DNA from: Acidobacteriota bacterium
GTDB lineage: Bacteria; Acidobacteriota; Blastocatellia; Pyrinomonadales; Pyrinomonadaceae
Length of the DNA: 13,678 bases
Direction of reading: 5' to 3'
NCBI GenBank assembly: GCA_003222835.1
Contig: QHXE01000332.1
Location: forward strand, 1-13,678
In this document: piece by piece, positions 1 to 8,300 of the stretch
How positions within the stretch are numbered: position 1 is the stretch's first letter
Layout of the letters: each line of letters begins with the position of its first letter
Notes under the pieces: model-generated
Told to the model about the DNA's origin: nothing
Databases searched by the model: none
Seen by the model: only the letters and a program-made list of their open reading frames with translations
Position numbers and translations under genes: made by a program

Positions 1-52
1 TGCCTGCAGGAGTCCGTCGGAAAAACCGCGTAGCGGTGAAATGTCTATAGAA
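1..52 (-). repeat. Hairpin repeat, left arm of an inverted pair
   Basis: This copy is the near reverse complement of 150-200. Shared blocks are CCTrCAGGAGTCyGTCGG and ATGTyTATAGAA. At its centre ACCGC-GTA-GCGGT (25-37) can fold into a 5-bp hairpin. The window starts inside or right at the edge of the copy, so its outer end is not known. It is probably one member of a dispersed intergenic family; a further core is seen at 5326-5352. Confidence 0.8.
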
Positions 53-74
53 GGGTAGGCACAATTGAGATGTA

Positions 75-96
75 GTTGCTCCTTTAGGAGCGCAAC
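75..96. repeat. Small hairpin within the repeat cluster
   Basis: GTTGC (75-79) pairs with GCAAC (92-96), and TCCT (80-83) pairs with AGGA (86-89) around a TT loop, leaving two unpaired bases on the 3' side. It lies between the two inverted arms and looks like one more module of a composite intergenic element. There is no T-run after it, so it is not an obvious intrinsic terminator. Confidence 0.55.
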
Positions 97-109
97 CGAC
101 TATTCGTTC

Positions 110-123
110 GCCCATAAATGGGC
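110..123. repeat. Perfect 6-bp hairpin GCCCAT-AA-ATGGGC
   Basis: A perfect inverted repeat with a two-base centre, sitting between the two long inverted arms. It is a third stem-loop module in the first 200 bases. No function can be assigned from the sequence. Confidence 0.55.
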
Positions 124-149
124 TCTCCGAGATCAATCGGTTCGAGCTT

Positions 150-200
150 TTCTATAAACATTGCATCCCTACGGGATTTCCCGACAGACTCCTGTAGGCG
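150..200 (+). repeat. Hairpin repeat, right arm of the inverted pair
   Basis: Reverse-complement partner of 1-52. Its core ATCCC-TAC-GGGAT (165-177) folds into a 5-bp hairpin. Compared with the left arm, the stem differs at two base pairs and both differences are paired (A-T against G-C, and C-G against G-C), so folding is preserved. The sequence TATAAACATT before the core and TCCCTACGGG in the core recur at 5326-5352. Confidence 0.8.
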
Positions 201-574
201 GGCGCGCATGACCAACAACCACGAATCCAACATCAAGTTAAAGAGCACGCGATCCGCGATCCGGCTCAATAACGTTGGATGTGCTACGACTAGGGACGCG
301 CGTTGATTAGAATTGCTCCGCTTGCAGACGTGTTAGACTCCTTAAAGTCGGACCGTTTGTATGATCGTCGTAGCGAATCGTTAAGTTCTGAGTTGTCCTT
401 CCTCATAAATCTCTCGTTCCTTCTTAAGCTCTTCTTCGCTCATCAATCCCGCTCGTGCCACAGTTACTTTTCAAGACAAGCGTGATACTTTTGAGGCAAA
501 TTCCCCCTTTAAGTTCTGATTGAAATTGGCAAACGCGGGCGATCTTCGAATGATCGTATCGGAGGGAGGCGACT
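201..574. other. No recognisable gene; leader of the ior operon
   Basis: Translations of both strands gave no protein I recognise. Open frames here are short and lack good ribosome-binding sites; the minus-strand frame across 84-269 is mostly translated repeat. A minus-strand 20-codon frame (381-443) begins MSEEELKKEREI but has no clear Shine-Dalgarno and stops quickly. At 540-556 a short inverted repeat, CGATC/GATCG, lies just upstream of the GGAGGGAGG ribosome-binding site of the first gene. I could not identify a convincing promoter. Confidence 0.5.
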
Positions 575-1216
575 ATGTGGGCAAACCATCGATTGCTGCT
601 CGCAGTTTTCCTCTCGATGCTTGTAGTGTTCGTTACTTGTATTGCTCTGTCAACGCGAGCCAGCATCGAGATTACTGACAAAGTCTCTGCGGCTAATCCT
701 AAACTCGCCGATGGATTAGCCGCATGGGAGCAAGTGTATTCTGTCTTGTCTTCGCCACGCTGCATCAACTGTCACACCGCTACGAACTATCCGCAGCAAG
801 GCGACGACCGGCACCGCCACTTCGCGAATGTTATTCGCGGTCCGGCCGGCAAAGGTGTGGCTGGACTGAATTGTGTGAGCTGTCACCAATTGGAGAATGC
901 CGACAGTACGGGAGTACCCGGCGGGCCGAACTGGCACTTGGCGCCGCTCTCAATGCGATGGCAAGACACAAACGATCAACCATTGTCGAGCGCGACGGTG
1001 TGTCGTGCGGTGACTGATCGTTCGAGAAATGAAAATATGGATGCACGCGCCTTGTTGAAGCATCACGAAGAAGCAGCTCTGGTGCTTTGGGCGTGGAATC
1101 CTGGCCGGCGGCCTGATGGAACGATGCGCAGTTTGCCGCCGCTTACACATGCGGAGTTTGTCGCCGCAACTCGTATCTGGGTCGAAGCCGGCACCCCTTG
1201 TCCGCGCGCAAAATAG
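575..1216 (+). CDS. Two-haem cytochrome c subunit of Ior-type oxidoreductase
   Basis: Predicted periplasmic c-type cytochrome of 213 residues that would accept electrons from the molybdenum hydroxylase encoded next to it. An N-terminal hydrophobic segment (about residues 7-26) looks like a signal peptide or anchor. Two haem-binding motifs are visible, CINCH (63-67) and CVSCH (100-104). Met127 and Met155 are possible axial ligands. The C-terminal half, with Cys143, a conserved-looking LWAWNPG and a THAEFVAA...W..AG.PCP ending, resembles small proteins often annotated as isoquinoline 1-oxidoreductase subunit. The ATG follows a strong GGAGGGAGG site. It is the first gene of a three-gene unit and ends 10 bases before iorA. 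The family call comes from motif recognition and context; the physiological substrate of the complex is unknown. Confidence 0.85.
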   Translation: MWANHRLLLAVFLSMLVVFVTCIALSTRASIEITDKVSAANPKLADGLAAWEQVYSVLSSPRCINCHTATNYPQQGDDRHRHFANVIRGPAGKGVAGLNCVSCHQLENADSTGVPGGPNWHLAPLSMRWQDTNDQPLSSATVCRAVTDRSRNENMDARALLKHHEEAALVLWAWNPGRRPDGTMRSLPPLTHAEFVAATRIWVEAGTPCPRAK

Positions 1217-1226
1217 GAGACCAGCC

Positions 1227-1691
1227 ATGGCAACTTTTCAACTCAACATAAACGGCCAGCCGAAACAGGTAAACGTTGATCCGTCCACGCCGCTCCTTTG
1301 GGTCTTACGCGAAGAACTGAAAATGACGGGCACGAAATATGGTTGCGGCATCAGTGCCTGCGGCGCGTGCACCGTACACGTTGGCGGCATAGCTACTCGC
1401 TCATGCGTCGTACCGGTGTCACTGGTTGGTGATCGAGAAATCGTAACGATTGAAGGCATTGGACAAGATCCCGTAGGCCATGCGGTGCAGGAAGCCTGGA
1501 TAGAGAAAGACGTAGTGCAGTGTGGTTATTGTCAGAGTGGACAAATTATGAGCGCCGTCGCGCTGCTGAAAGCTACGGCGAAACCAAGCGACACGAACAT
1601 TGAAGAGTCGATGGGTGGAAATCTTTGCCGCTGCGCCACCTATGTCCGCATTCGTGAAGCGATCAAGAGCGCGGCCCAACAATTGAAGTAA
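1227..1691 (+). CDS. iorA: Ior-type [2Fe-2S] small subunit (molybdenum hydroxylase)
   Basis: Small iron-sulfur subunit, 154 residues, of an isoquinoline 1-oxidoreductase/aldehyde-oxidase-like molybdenum hydroxylase. It relays electrons from the molybdopterin subunit to the cytochrome. The N-terminal plant-ferredoxin-type cluster ligands are Cys40, Cys45, Cys48 and Cys60 (YGCGISACGACTVHVGG). The C-terminal all-helical domain holds the second cluster with Cys99, Cys102 (QCGYCQSGQ), Cys134 and Cys136 (GNLCRCATY). All eight ligands are present. I chose the ATG at 1227: it follows an AGGAGA site and gives the usual family N-terminus. The open frame reaches back to 1116, but that part overlaps the cytochrome gene. 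It lies 10 bases from each neighbour, so co-translation is likely. No signal peptide is seen; such subunits are normally exported together with the Tat-tagged large subunit. Confidence 0.92.
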   Translation: MATFQLNINGQPKQVNVDPSTPLLWVLREELKMTGTKYGCGISACGACTVHVGGIATRSCVVPVSLVGDREIVTIEGIGQDPVGHAVQEAWIEKDVVQCGYCQSGQIMSAVALLKATAKPSDTNIEESMGGNLCRCATYVRIREAIKSAAQQLK

Positions 1692-1701
1692 GGAGGCGAC
1701 G

Positions 1702-3894
1702 ATGCGAGCAGCACGCAAACTCGAAAACGATCTGCACCTGAACCGGCGCAGCTTCCTGCGTGTATCTACGGCGGCGGCCGGCGGCTTATTGGTTTCCTTG
1801 TATCTAGATCTTCCTGCATCTGCGCAGGAAGGAAGACAAGCCCCACCGCCGAAAGTCTATCCACCAGACGCGTTCGTTCACATCAAGCCTGACGGTAAGG
1901 TCTTAATTACGGTAAATCGTCTCGAGTTTGGTCAGGGCGTGCAGACTTCGCTGCCGATGGTTCTGGCCGATGAAATGGACGCTGATTGGTCGCAGGTGAT
2001 GGCGGAGCTCGCGCCCGCAGCGGATGTCTACAAGGATCCGCTTTTCGGCATTCAGATGGTTGGCGGATCAGGTTCAATCGCGCATTCGTTTCAGCAATAC
2101 CGTGAGTTGGGTGCAAAGACGCGAGCGATGTTGGTTGCGGCCGCTACGGATCGTTGGCGCGTCTCGCCCGACCAATGCCGCACGGACGACAGTGTCGTGT
2201 AACGTCCAGCCGGAAAGTCATTACGTTATGCCGAACTCGCAAAGGACGCTGCACGAAAAACGGTGCCGGAAAAAGTACGTCTCAAGAATGCGTCGGAGTT
2301 CCGCTTAATCGGCAAGAGAGTGCCGAGGCTTGATAGCCGCGCCAAGTGCGATGGGTCGCAGAAGTTCGGACTCGATCTCGATCTTCCGGGAATGAAGGTG
2401 GCAGTTGTAGCTCATCCACCCGTATTCGGCGGACGTGTGAAGGCCGTTGACGACAAGGAAGCTCGCACCATCGCCGGCGTGCGTGAGGTGTTCGAAATCC
2501 CGCTCGTGAAAGGCAGCGCGGTCGCGGTGGTAGCCGACAAGTTCTGGACGGCAAAACAGGCGCGGGACCGACTGAAGATCGATTGGGATCTCTCTGGGGT
2601 CGAACACGCGGACAGCTCAGCGTTATGGGTGAAATACAAGGAACTGGCTCGCACTCCGGGCAATGTTGCGGTTGCGCGTGGTGATGAAAAAGCCATGGAT
2701 CGAATCCCGGCTGCCAGACGGATTGTTGCCGAGTATGAATTTCCCTATCTGGCGCACACCCCGATGGAACCGCTAAATACGACGATCCGCTTTGACGGCA
2801 ATCGCGCGGAGGCATGGGTACCTTCTCAGTTTCAGACGATGGACCAAATGGCCATCGCCCAGGTATTGGGATTGAAACCGGAACAAGTCGCTTTCCACAC
2901 TGAATTTGCCGGCGGCGGTTTTGGTCGACGAGCAGTAATCGATTCACATGTGCAGCGCGAAGCCGCTGCGATTGCGAAACGCCTGCGTGGTACGCCGGTT
3001 AAGCTCGTCTGGACGCGTGAGGATGATGTGCGCGGTGGTTACTATCGTCCGATGCACGCGCATCGCGTCGAGATCGGCATCGGGCCGGATGGAATGCCGG
3101 CAGCATGGCGCCATGTCATCGTCGGACAATCGTTGGTTGCCGGGACTCCGTTTGCTGCAATGCTGATTAAGAACGGCGTCGATCAAACAACAGTCGAAGG
3201 CGCGGCGGACACTAACTACGGCATCGCGAACTTTCATGTGTCGGCACACAACCCAAATGTAAATGTGCCGGTGCTTTGGTGGCGCTCCGTGGGCAATACT
3301 CATACTGCGTTCGTCATGGAAACCTTGATTGACGAGTTAGCGACGCGAGCCAAAATCGATCCGATTGCTTATCGTCGTAAGCTCCTCAAACCGGACGCAA
3401 AGAAACTGCGCGCCGCGCTCGACCTGATGGATGAAAAGAGCGCCGCCTGGCGAAACAAGTTGCCGAAGGGGCATGCGGTCGGCATTTCATGCCACGAGTC
3501 TTTTGATAGTGGGGTCGCGTGCGCCGTTGACGTATCGATCGAGAACAAACGCCCAAGAATTCATCGCGCGACGGTTGCGGTCGATTGTGGCCTGGCAGTG
3601 AACCCTTTAACGATCGAAAGCCAATTTCAGGGAGGGGTAGGTTTCGGTATAACTCAACTGACGGGCGCGATCACATTCAAAGATGGCCGCGTGGAACAAC
3701 GAAACTTCGACGGCTACACGCCACCTTACATCGTCGACGCGCCGGTAACTGTTGATGTTCATATCGTGCCCAGCACTGAAGCGCCCACCGGCTGCGGCGA
3801 ACCTCCGGTTCCCGTAATCTCGCCGGCGGTAGTCAACGCTCTGGCAAAGCTGACCGGAAAACGTTATCGCAGCTTGCCGCTCGTGAGTATTTAA
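1702..3894 (+). pseudogene. iorB: Ior-type molybdopterin large subunit, one in-frame TAA
   Basis: Catalytic molybdopterin-cytosine-dinucleotide subunit of an isoquinoline 1-oxidoreductase-like enzyme, expected to hydroxylate an aldehyde or N-heterocycle in the periplasm. The frame runs 731 codons, normal for the family. It opens after a TAAGGAGG site and has a Tat signal (NRRSFLR, then a hydrophobic stretch ending ASAQ). Visible motifs are GGSGSIAHS, PMEPLNTT (354-361), FAGGGFGRR (from 402) and the C-terminal GCGEPPVP with the likely catalytic Glu700. Codon 167 (2200-2202) is TAA. Translation on either side of it stays in the same frame and matches the family (SVV-stop-RPAGKSLRYAELA), so this is a nonsense codon and not a net frameshift. 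The alternatives are a recent pseudogene, a base-calling error (a TAT or TAC would fit), compensating one-base indels, or readthrough. As written, only a 166-residue N-terminal piece would be made. Confidence 0.85.
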
Positions 3895-3911
3895 CAAAGG
3901 CAGCGGCGTCA

Positions 3912-4053
3912 TGGAGCTGTCTCCGATTTCTGCTCATCTCCGGCAGGCCTCTCGATGAGCCAAGTCGCGCGCTACGGCCCATTCGTCATGAATACGGAAG
4001 AGGAGATCGAACGGGCATTGCTCGATCTGCGACATGGGACCTTCGTAAGATAG
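3912..4053 (+). pseudogene. Pirin C-terminal remnant, truncated and frameshifted
   Basis: This is the tail of a pirin (cupin-fold) protein. One frame reads RFLLISGRPLDEP (3924-3962). The next frame continues VARYGPFVMNTEEEIERALL and ends GTFVR before TAG (4051-4053). Joined, they match the pirin C-terminus, where GEPL.EP...GPFVMNT.EEI is characteristic. The join needs removal of one A at 3962/3963, so there is a one-base frameshift. The N-terminal ~230 residues, including the metal-binding cupin, are absent: the iorB stop lies only about 20 bases upstream. This looks like deletion scar plus decay, or an assembly join. The stop codon is 6 bases before the likely start of the following gene and in the same frame, suggesting they were once co-transcribed. 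Confidence 0.75.
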
Positions 4054-4059
4054 CTGGAA

Positions 4060-4491
4060 GTGAAATCGATAACAGAGGGTGATGGTTTGAAAGGCGACTC
4101 GTCGCCGGAGTCACAGCTTACTCGTTTGCGTGACCTGCGCCTCAAGTTGTTGCCTCTTCACAAGTCGCTTTTGGAATTGGAGCGTGTCAACTTTGAAAAG
4201 AAGTTCGGTCGCGTCAACAGCGGAGAGTTGTTACAGCTCGTAATTAATCACGCGCAGTTTGCCTGGCTGGGCGTGATCTCTGCATTGGTTGTAGAGATCG
4301 ATGAAATGCTCAATGGGGACCAGCCGGCAACTCTGAGCGACATGGAAAGCTTGTTCGCACAGGCCCGGTTGCTTTTCACATCGCCAGCCAATGAAGAATT
4401 CCATCAAAAGTACCAGGCTGTGCTTCAACAGGAGCCTGCCGTCGTGATGGCCCACTCAGGGGTTATGAAGCTGCTGAGAGAGAAAACCTAA
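4060..4491 (+). CDS. Conserved small helical protein, function unknown
   Basis: Predicted soluble protein of about 143 residues with no signal peptide, membrane segment or metal motif. Its amphipathic pattern suggests mostly helix. The block ending LLPLHKSLLELER, then GELLQLVINHAQFAWL, and the C-terminal segment with QEPAVVMAHSGVMKLL resemble uncharacterised bacterial proteins I have seen without a named function, so I assign none. The start is uncertain. The longest reading uses GTG at 4060, six bases after the pirin stop. A TTG at 4087 with GAGGG upstream is an alternative, and no early ATG exists in this frame. It appears intact, flanked by two gene remnants. Confidence 0.65.
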   Translation: MKSITEGDGLKGDSSPESQLTRLRDLRLKLLPLHKSLLELERVNFEKKFGRVNSGELLQLVINHAQFAWLGVISALVVEIDEMLNGDQPATLSDMESLFAQARLLFTSPANEEFHQKYQAVLQQEPAVVMAHSGVMKLLREKT

Positions 4492-4530
4492 CATCAACTG
4501 GAAACAAGTCGTCGGGCGTGGCGCCGGGAA

Positions 4531-4731
4531 GTGGTTTTGTTTGCTCCTGGGATGCCCGCCTGGGGAAGCATGCTTTCAGACGATGAGATCTGGCAGATTG
4601 TGAGTCTGTTGAAAGACTCTCAGGATCTCCCTCCCTCGGTTGAAGCCGATGGGGACCGAGGACCAAGACGAAGAAATAAAAGTAGGGAGGCGACCAGACG
4701 AACCTCATGCCGTCTCATTGGTGTAAGATGA
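4531..4731 (+). pseudogene. Cytochrome c C-terminal remnant
   Basis: The peptide GMPAWGSMLSDDEIWQIVSL followed by LLKDSQDLPPSV is the typical end of a class I cytochrome c, where the Met of GMPAW is the axial ligand and the helix after it packs on the haem. No CXXCH motif and no plausible N-terminal half lie upstream, because the preceding gene ends at 4491. The open frame begins at a GTG without a good ribosome-binding site. After VEAD the frame continues for ~27 residues of basic sequence unlike a cytochrome. A shift by one base instead gives WGPRTKTKK followed by TAA, a more natural end. It is therefore truncated at the 5' side and possibly frameshifted near 4650. The true left boundary of the homology is unclear. 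Confidence 0.65.
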
Positions 4732-4780
4732 TGCCGCTTTGACAATACGTTTGGCGCTTGCCGCGGAAGGAATCGATACG

Positions 4781-5296
4781 ATGAATCTCAAACAAGTTTT
4801 GCTTAGAAGCTCGCTACTTCTGACCGTCATTTGTTGTTTGCCGGTATTCGTAATCGCTCAGAACTCTGTAACTATACTCACAGGCGCGGATCTTAATCGC
4901 GTCGTGCCTCCTGGATTCTATTTTCAAAGCCTGAGCGCGCCGACGCAGATGCGCAACTCCGCGGCCGCGCGTTTCGGAACCAAACGGTTCGTTATCGCCG
5001 GTCTGGTTGATACTGCCGGATATGCGGCCGATGTGCGCGCAAAATATGAAGGCTTCTTCATAACGGATTCGCCGGTTACGATCAATGGCTCCGATCTCGG
5101 CACCGGAGCTTACGGCTTCGGGTTCAGTAATGACGGCAAGATGCAGATTCTGGATCTGGCGGGAAATCAGATTCTCTCAGTCTCGACAACGAAGGACAGC
5201 GAGTTGAAAAGGCCGCGGCCGTTGATGATGACAAAGGCCGGAGACGGATTCCGATTTTACAGCGGCAAAGACTACGTGACTGTCACTGCCAGATAA
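4781..5296 (+). CDS. Small secreted protein, function unknown
   Basis: Predicted exported protein of 171 residues. A signal peptide is clear: a basic start (MNLKQVLLR), a hydrophobic core, and a likely cleavage after VIA at about residue 26. The mature part is Gly-, Ser- and Asp-rich with many short beta-prone segments and no Cys, suggesting a small beta protein in the periplasm or outside the cell. I do not recognise the family. The ATG at 4781 is preferred because GGAAGG (4765-4770) lies 10 bases upstream and the signal peptide begins there. The frame extends to about 4739 with no supporting site. It stands alone on the + strand between the cytochrome remnant and a repeat core, 96 bases before the next gene. 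Confidence 0.75.
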   Translation: MNLKQVLLRSSLLLTVICCLPVFVIAQNSVTILTGADLNRVVPPGFYFQSLSAPTQMRNSAAARFGTKRFVIAGLVDTAGYAADVRAKYEGFFITDSPVTINGSDLGTGAYGFGFSNDGKMQILDLAGNQILSVSTTKDSELKRPRPLMMTKAGDGFRFYSGKDYVTVTAR

Positions 5297-5325
5297 GTCC
5301 GAGAGCGGCGAACAATTCCTGTAAA

Positions 5326-5352
5326 ATAAACATTCCGTCCCTACGGGCTCTG
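5326..5352 (+). repeat. Third copy of the CCCTACGGG hairpin core
   Basis: ATAAACATT, three variable bases and TCCCTACGGG match the core of 150-200 in the same orientation. The flanks diverge, so only the core module is shared. CCC-TAC-GGG can fold as a short stem. It lies in the 96-base gap between two + strand genes. Confidence 0.7.
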
Positions 5353-5392
5353 TTAGATTGTTTTTGCTGGTTCGTGTCATCCTAACGCGAAT

Positions 5393-8300
5393 ATGAAATC
5401 GCCGCTCGCCTTTGTATTTCTGCTTGCACCGTTTCTTTTCCTCGCCATTGCCGGCCCTAGATTGGTTGATCACGCCTTCGCCATGCGCCGGTCGCGCGTG
5501 AACTCTTCGGCTCAGCAGTCACCATTTGAAAAGAGTGAAGCCGCTCATCGCGCCAACAACATTGGCGTTGCCTTGCTCGAACAGTACAAAGCTAAGGAGG
5601 CGGTGGAATCTTTCACTCGGGCGCTGGAAATCAAACCGGATCTCTTGATGGCCCGGATCAACCTGAGCATTGCGCTTTATTACTTGCCGGATGCGGACAG
5701 CGCAAAACGCGAGGCTGAGAAATCGCTGATTCAGGATCCGAATAAACCACATCCGCATTACCTTCTGGGCCTCATTGCCCGGGCGCAAAATCGATTCGAA
5801 GAAGCAATCGCGCAGTTCGAAAGAGTTCTGAAGATCGATCCCGATGACGTTGGGTCAAACATCAATGTGGGGCAGATATTTGGCCAACAGAAAAAGTACA
5901 CCGAAGCGATTGCCGCCTTTCGCGGGGCGATCGCGGCGGAACCTTACAACGAAACCGCGCTGTACAACCTCGGGATTCTGCTGACGCGTACTGGTAACAA
6001 AGTAGAAGCGCAGCGAGTGCTGCAGAAGTTTCAAGAGCTCAAGCAAAGCGGCGCCGGCACGACGATTGGAACAAATTATCTTGAGGGTGGACACTACGCG
6101 GAAGCCGTCGTTTCAACCGGAATCGAGCCCGAACTTGTGGATCATAATACTCCAGACGTGCTGTTCACCGACGCTAGTGAAACATTTCTGCCGAAAGATA
6201 CGAGAGCGACCGGCAATGGACGCAAAGGCACTTCCCGTTTCGAGTCTGCGATGCTGGAAACTAACGCTCGATCAGAGGCCATCGTACTCTTTGATTTCGA
6301 CGGCGACGGTGATCTGGACATCTTCGATGCCTCGGGCTCCCAACGATTGCTTCGTAATGACGGCGGGAAATTTACCGATGTGACGACCGGATCGGGATTA
6401 TCGATCACCGGGAGTCAGTATTGCTTTGCGGCAGTTGCGGGTGATTACGACAACGATGGCAAGCCCGATTTGTTTGTCGCGCGCTTCGCCGAAAAACGTT
6501 TTGTCCTTTATCACAACGATGGGAATGGCCATTTCTCTGATCGCACGAAAGAGGCTGGCCTTGAAATGCCAATGCTGAAGGGCTCGCCTTATCTTTCCGC
6601 GGCCTTTGTTGATGCGGACCACGATGGTGATTTGGATCTCTTCATTGCCGGACCGACGAACGTTTTGTTTCGAAACAATGGTAATGGAACCTTTACCGAT
6701 ATTACCGAAGCCGCAAAAGTAACCGCGCCGAATTCATTTTCATCTTCGTCCGCAATCATACCTACCGACTACGACAATCGCCGCGACGTCGATCTCTTCC
6801 TACTTCCAAAGGCGGACCCGCCGAGACTCTTCCGCAATCTTCGCGATGGAACATTTCGCGACGTGGCCAAAGAAGCCGGACTCGACAGCCAGGGTGCTTT
6901 CTGGTCCGCGGCGGCGGGCGACTTTAATAAAGATGGATTTACCGATTTCTTTTTGGGCGGGGACAGACGCGGAGTCTTCGCGGTTAGCGACGGACGCGGA
7001 TCTTTCAAACTGACCCCGGCGCCCGCAGACACCAAACAAGCGATGGCCGCGCAGTTTCTCGACTACGACAATGATGGTTTGCTCGATCTGGTCGTGCTGA
7101 CGAGCAGTGGAGTGCGTTTGTGGCGCAACGTCGGTAACGACTTCGTTGACGTGAGCGAGCGAGCTTTGCCTGCTGGTTTTCGAAAGCTGGATGCAACCTT
7201 CAGTTATCCAGGGATATTTTCAGGCCAAACTGCTCTGGCGTCAGGAGATTTGGATCGTGACGGCGATACTGACTTGGTTCTGCGCGGACCCGGCGGCCAG
7301 TTGAAGATCCTGCGCAACGATGGCGGCAATCGGAATCACTCGGTTGCCGTGAATCTACAAGGCCGAGTCAGCAACAAGAGCGCGGTCGAAGCGAAAGTCG
7401 AAATGCGTGCCGGCAGCTTATACCAGAAGCTGGAAACCTACTCAGCATCACCAGCGCCGGCGCCTGCTGATGTGATTTTTGGTTTGGGCAAGCGCGGAAA
7501 GCCGGATGTGGTGCGGGTGCTCTGGCCGGCGGGAATTGTGCAGGCGGAAACGGAATTTGCCGCGCAGAAGGAAATCGCCAACTTAATCTCTTTGAAGCTC
7601 AGCGAACTGGATCGCAAGCCCTCGTCGTGTCCTTATTTGTATACATGGAATGGCCAGCGCTTTGAGTTCGTAACTGATTTTATGGGCGGCGGCGAAATGG
7701 GTTATCTCGAAGAGCCCGGGCATTACAATAAGCCCGACCCCGAAGAATACGTGCGCATCCGCGGCGATCAATTGAAAGAGAAAGATGGTCGCTATGAATT
7801 GCGAGTTACCAACGAACTTGAGGAAGCGATGTTTGTCGATCGCCTTCAGCTAATCGCCGTAGCTCATCCTAATGGCACGGAGGTGTATCCGAACGAGGGC
7901 ATGAGCGACCCGCCGAAACCGTTTAAGCTCTTCGCTACCCACAACGCGCGGCCACCGTTGAGCGCGATTGATGACCACGGGCACGATCTGCTCGATTTAA
8001 TCTCGACGATGGATCGGCGCTGGCCCGATGATTTCAAGCTTGATCGGATCCGCGGCTATGCGGATGAGCATTCGTTGACGATGAAGCTTGCCGCTGACGC
8101 GAGGAAGGACAGCAGAGCAGACCGAATACTTTTGTTGCTAACGGGCTGGACCGATTATGCATGGTCCAGCGATAACGTTGCCGCTTCGCAATCCGGGAAG
8201 GCCATGAAGCCGCCATCGCTTCAGGTTAAGGATGAAAAGGGACTCTGGCGCACGGTGATCGAGGACATCGGCATTCCCGTCGGACGACCCCAGACAGTGA

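Noticed and set aside
1..200. Possible CRISPR array
   Set aside because: Only two copies, in opposite orientation, with hairpin modules between them; no regularly spaced direct repeats.
84..269. Minus-strand open frame of 61 residues at the left end
   Set aside because: Most of it is translation of the hairpin repeat at 150-200; it has no ribosome-binding site and no protein-like features.
381..443. Minus-strand 20-codon frame MSEEELKKEREI
   Set aside because: Composition is protein-like, but it has no clear Shine-Dalgarno, is very short, and nothing recognisable continues after the stop in any frame.
1116..1226. Upstream extension of iorA
   Set aside because: The 37 extra codons lie inside the cytochrome gene in another frame; the ATG at 1227 has its own ribosome-binding site and gives the family N-terminus.
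2200..2202. Recoding of the iorB TAA as Sec or Pyl
   Set aside because: Sec uses UGA and Pyl uses UAG; TAA has no such route, and I saw no supporting structure.
2202..2263. Net frameshift splitting iorB
   Set aside because: The frame before 2200 and after 2263 is the same, and the 20 codons between translate to family-like sequence; only one stop interrupts it.
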